NCBI GenBank assembly: GCA_013314775.1 | Contig: JABUFB010000008.1 | Span: 310,001 to 374,000 of the forward strand | Length of the DNA: 64,000 bases | Source of the DNA: Armatimonadota bacterium | GTDB taxonomy: Bacteria; Armatimonadota; Zipacnadia; Zipacnadales; JABUFB01 | Reading direction: 5' to 3' | Part shown: piece by piece, positions 63,197 through 64,000 of the stretch | How the letters are laid out: the number at the start of each line of letters is the position of its first letter | Position numbering within the stretch: position 1 is the stretch's first letter | Notes under the pieces: generated by a model | Seen by the model: only the letters and a program-made list of their open reading frames with translations | Databases searched by the model: none | What the model was told of the DNA's origin: nothing | Program-made: the position numbers and the translations under genes

Positions 63197-64000
63197 CTAC
63201 CCCTCGCCAACCGGGGCAAGGCAATACAGGTTGTTCAGCCCGCGGATATAACACTTGTCGCCGATGAACACCGGGCAACAGCGGAATGGCTCAAGCTCGT
63301 TCATGGCGACTTGTTCGAAAGTCCGTCCTGGCTTGATGACCGCGGTCTTCCCATTATCGGAACTCACGTACAGATAGTCGCCGGCCATGGTCACACTGGG
63401 GTAGATCGTCCCCTTACCGAACTCCAGATTTCGCTCATAGACGACCTCCCCCGTCGCGGCATCGATGGCGCTGAAGACGCTGACCTGGTTGATCGCATAG
63501 ACCAGTCCGTCATGGATCACGGGCGACGCGTAGTAGCGCTCCTTCTTCGGCTGTGTCTGCCAGAGCTGCTCGGCAGTCAGAGCCTCGCCGTCTTCAGTGA
63601 GCGACAGGCGGAACGCCTTTCCACCGTTTTGGATGAAGTAGACCACGTCGCCCTCGACCACCGGGCTGTTGTACTCCAGCCGGAACAGCTTCTGGGCCAT
63701 CACCTTGCCATCGCTGACGCGGATCACCGTGCCGGAACCGTCGATGGCTACGATCGTGTCACCCAGCGGCATAAGAGCCGGCGTGCCCCAGTTCCACTCA
63801 CTTGCCGGGCTGTAGCGTGTCTCACCCGTAAGTTTGTCCAGCCCGAAGAGGTGGTGGATGTGGATCAGCACAATGTCGTCCACCACAACGGGTGATGAGC
63901 ACGACCCCCACGTGATGTTCGGCTTTTCCACCATGCGCCGCCAGATCAGGTTACCGTCCAGGTCATAGCAGGCCACAATACCGGTGGCGAAAGACACCCA
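63197..64000 (-). CDS. PQQ-like beta-propeller protein (partial)
   Basis: The gene enters from the right edge, so its N-terminus is missing and 267 residues remain. Repeats such as IVACYDLDGNLIWRRMVEKP, HIHHLFGLDKLTGETRYSP, AIDAATGEVVYERNLEFG and VSSDNGKTAVIKPG are blades of a PQQ/BamB-like eight-bladed propeller. Without the N-terminus, a signal peptide and enzyme identity cannot be judged; non-enzymatic scaffold or dehydrogenase roles are both open. It lies 52 bases upstream of the DUF116-synthase start, on the same strand. Confidence 0.8.
   Translation of the reverse strand, partial: WVSFATGIVACYDLDGNLIWRRMVEKPNITWGSCSSPVVVDDIVLIHIHHLFGLDKLTGETRYSPASEWNWGTPALMPLGDTIVAIDGSGTVIRVSDGKVMAQKLFRLEYNSPVVEGDVVYFIQNGGKAFRLSLTEDGEALTAEQLWQTQPKKERYYASPVIHDGLVYAINQVSVFSAIDAATGEVVYERNLEFGKGTIYPSVTMAGDYLYVSSDNGKTAVIKPGRTFEQVAMNELEPFRCCPVFIGDKCYIRGLNNLYCLAPVGEG

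Noticed and set aside
1-64000. tRNA, rRNA, CRISPR arrays, insertion sequences and attachment sites
   Set aside because: No T-arm-like motif outside coding sequence, no regularly spaced repeats and no transposase or integrase ORF were seen. A covariance-model search would settle small RNAs.

Overview
The window is GC-rich, tightly packed bacterial chromosome with Shine-Dalgarno-led ORFs and many convergent or overlapping gene ends. I see no rRNA, tRNA, CRISPR array, transposase or integrase. The gene content is that of a heterotrophic, polysaccharide-degrading bacterium from an uncultured Armatimonadota/Planctomycetota/Hydrogenedentota-type lineage: very large secreted multidomain enzymes (heparinase-like, GH42-like, LamG/CBM fusions), UroD-like proteins, Gfo/Idh/MocA and FAD oxidoreductases, and a diheme HzsA-like protein. 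The phylum is inferred from this style of gene content and is not proven.

Layout. 1-5794 (minus): a partial lipoprotein, then a coupled operon of a DegT aminotransferase, a GATase-like/NodB-like protein and a secreted PKD/CBM protein. 5795-9143 (plus): an AT-rich leader with a good sigma70-type promoter, then a small Tad/Flp-type cluster (TadE-like, TadG-like, two Flp-like pilins) with an OmpR-type response regulator embedded in it. 9750-17703 (minus): a 1479-aa heparinase-like protein and a 1011-aa GH42-like glycosidase. 17810-22065: an IclR regulator with a striking palindrome over its promoter, a tandem-duplicated QueG/RdhA-like Fe-S protein, and a convergent AstE/AspA-type deacylase. 22287-28805 (plus): LamG/HzsA-like/diheme/propeller protein, a nuclease-like remnant, a pectate-lyase-superfamily beta-helix protein and a sugar isomerase. 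28811-32579 (minus): two UroD-like proteins flanking an FAD oxidoreductase. 32702-48308: secreted TIM-barrel glycosidases, a Gfo/Idh/MocA dehydrogenase, an amidohydrolase, a CBM9-like protein, an M28 peptidase, a two-domain alpha/beta hydrolase and a small membrane protein. 48302-57270: SGNH esterase, SDR dehydrogenase, heparinase-like protein, and a secreted LamG-FAD oxidoreductase fusion. 57517-64000: an acyl-CoA synthetase facing a minus-strand cassette of DUF116-polyprenyl diphosphate synthase, prenyltransferase-type alpha-barrel protein and GT4 glycosyltransferase, then a partial PQQ-type propeller.

How it fits together. Most of the window reads as catabolic and carbohydrate-modifying capacity. 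Secreted lyases, glycosidases, esterases and binding proteins would open complex, probably uronic or acylated glycans. Cytoplasmic isomerase, Gfo/Idh/MocA, SDR, amidohydrolase and FAD enzymes would process the products. Less conventional parts are the tandem Fe-S protein under the IclR regulator, the heme/propeller fusion, the pilin cluster with its own regulator, and the isoprenoid/glycosyltransferase cassette at the right end.
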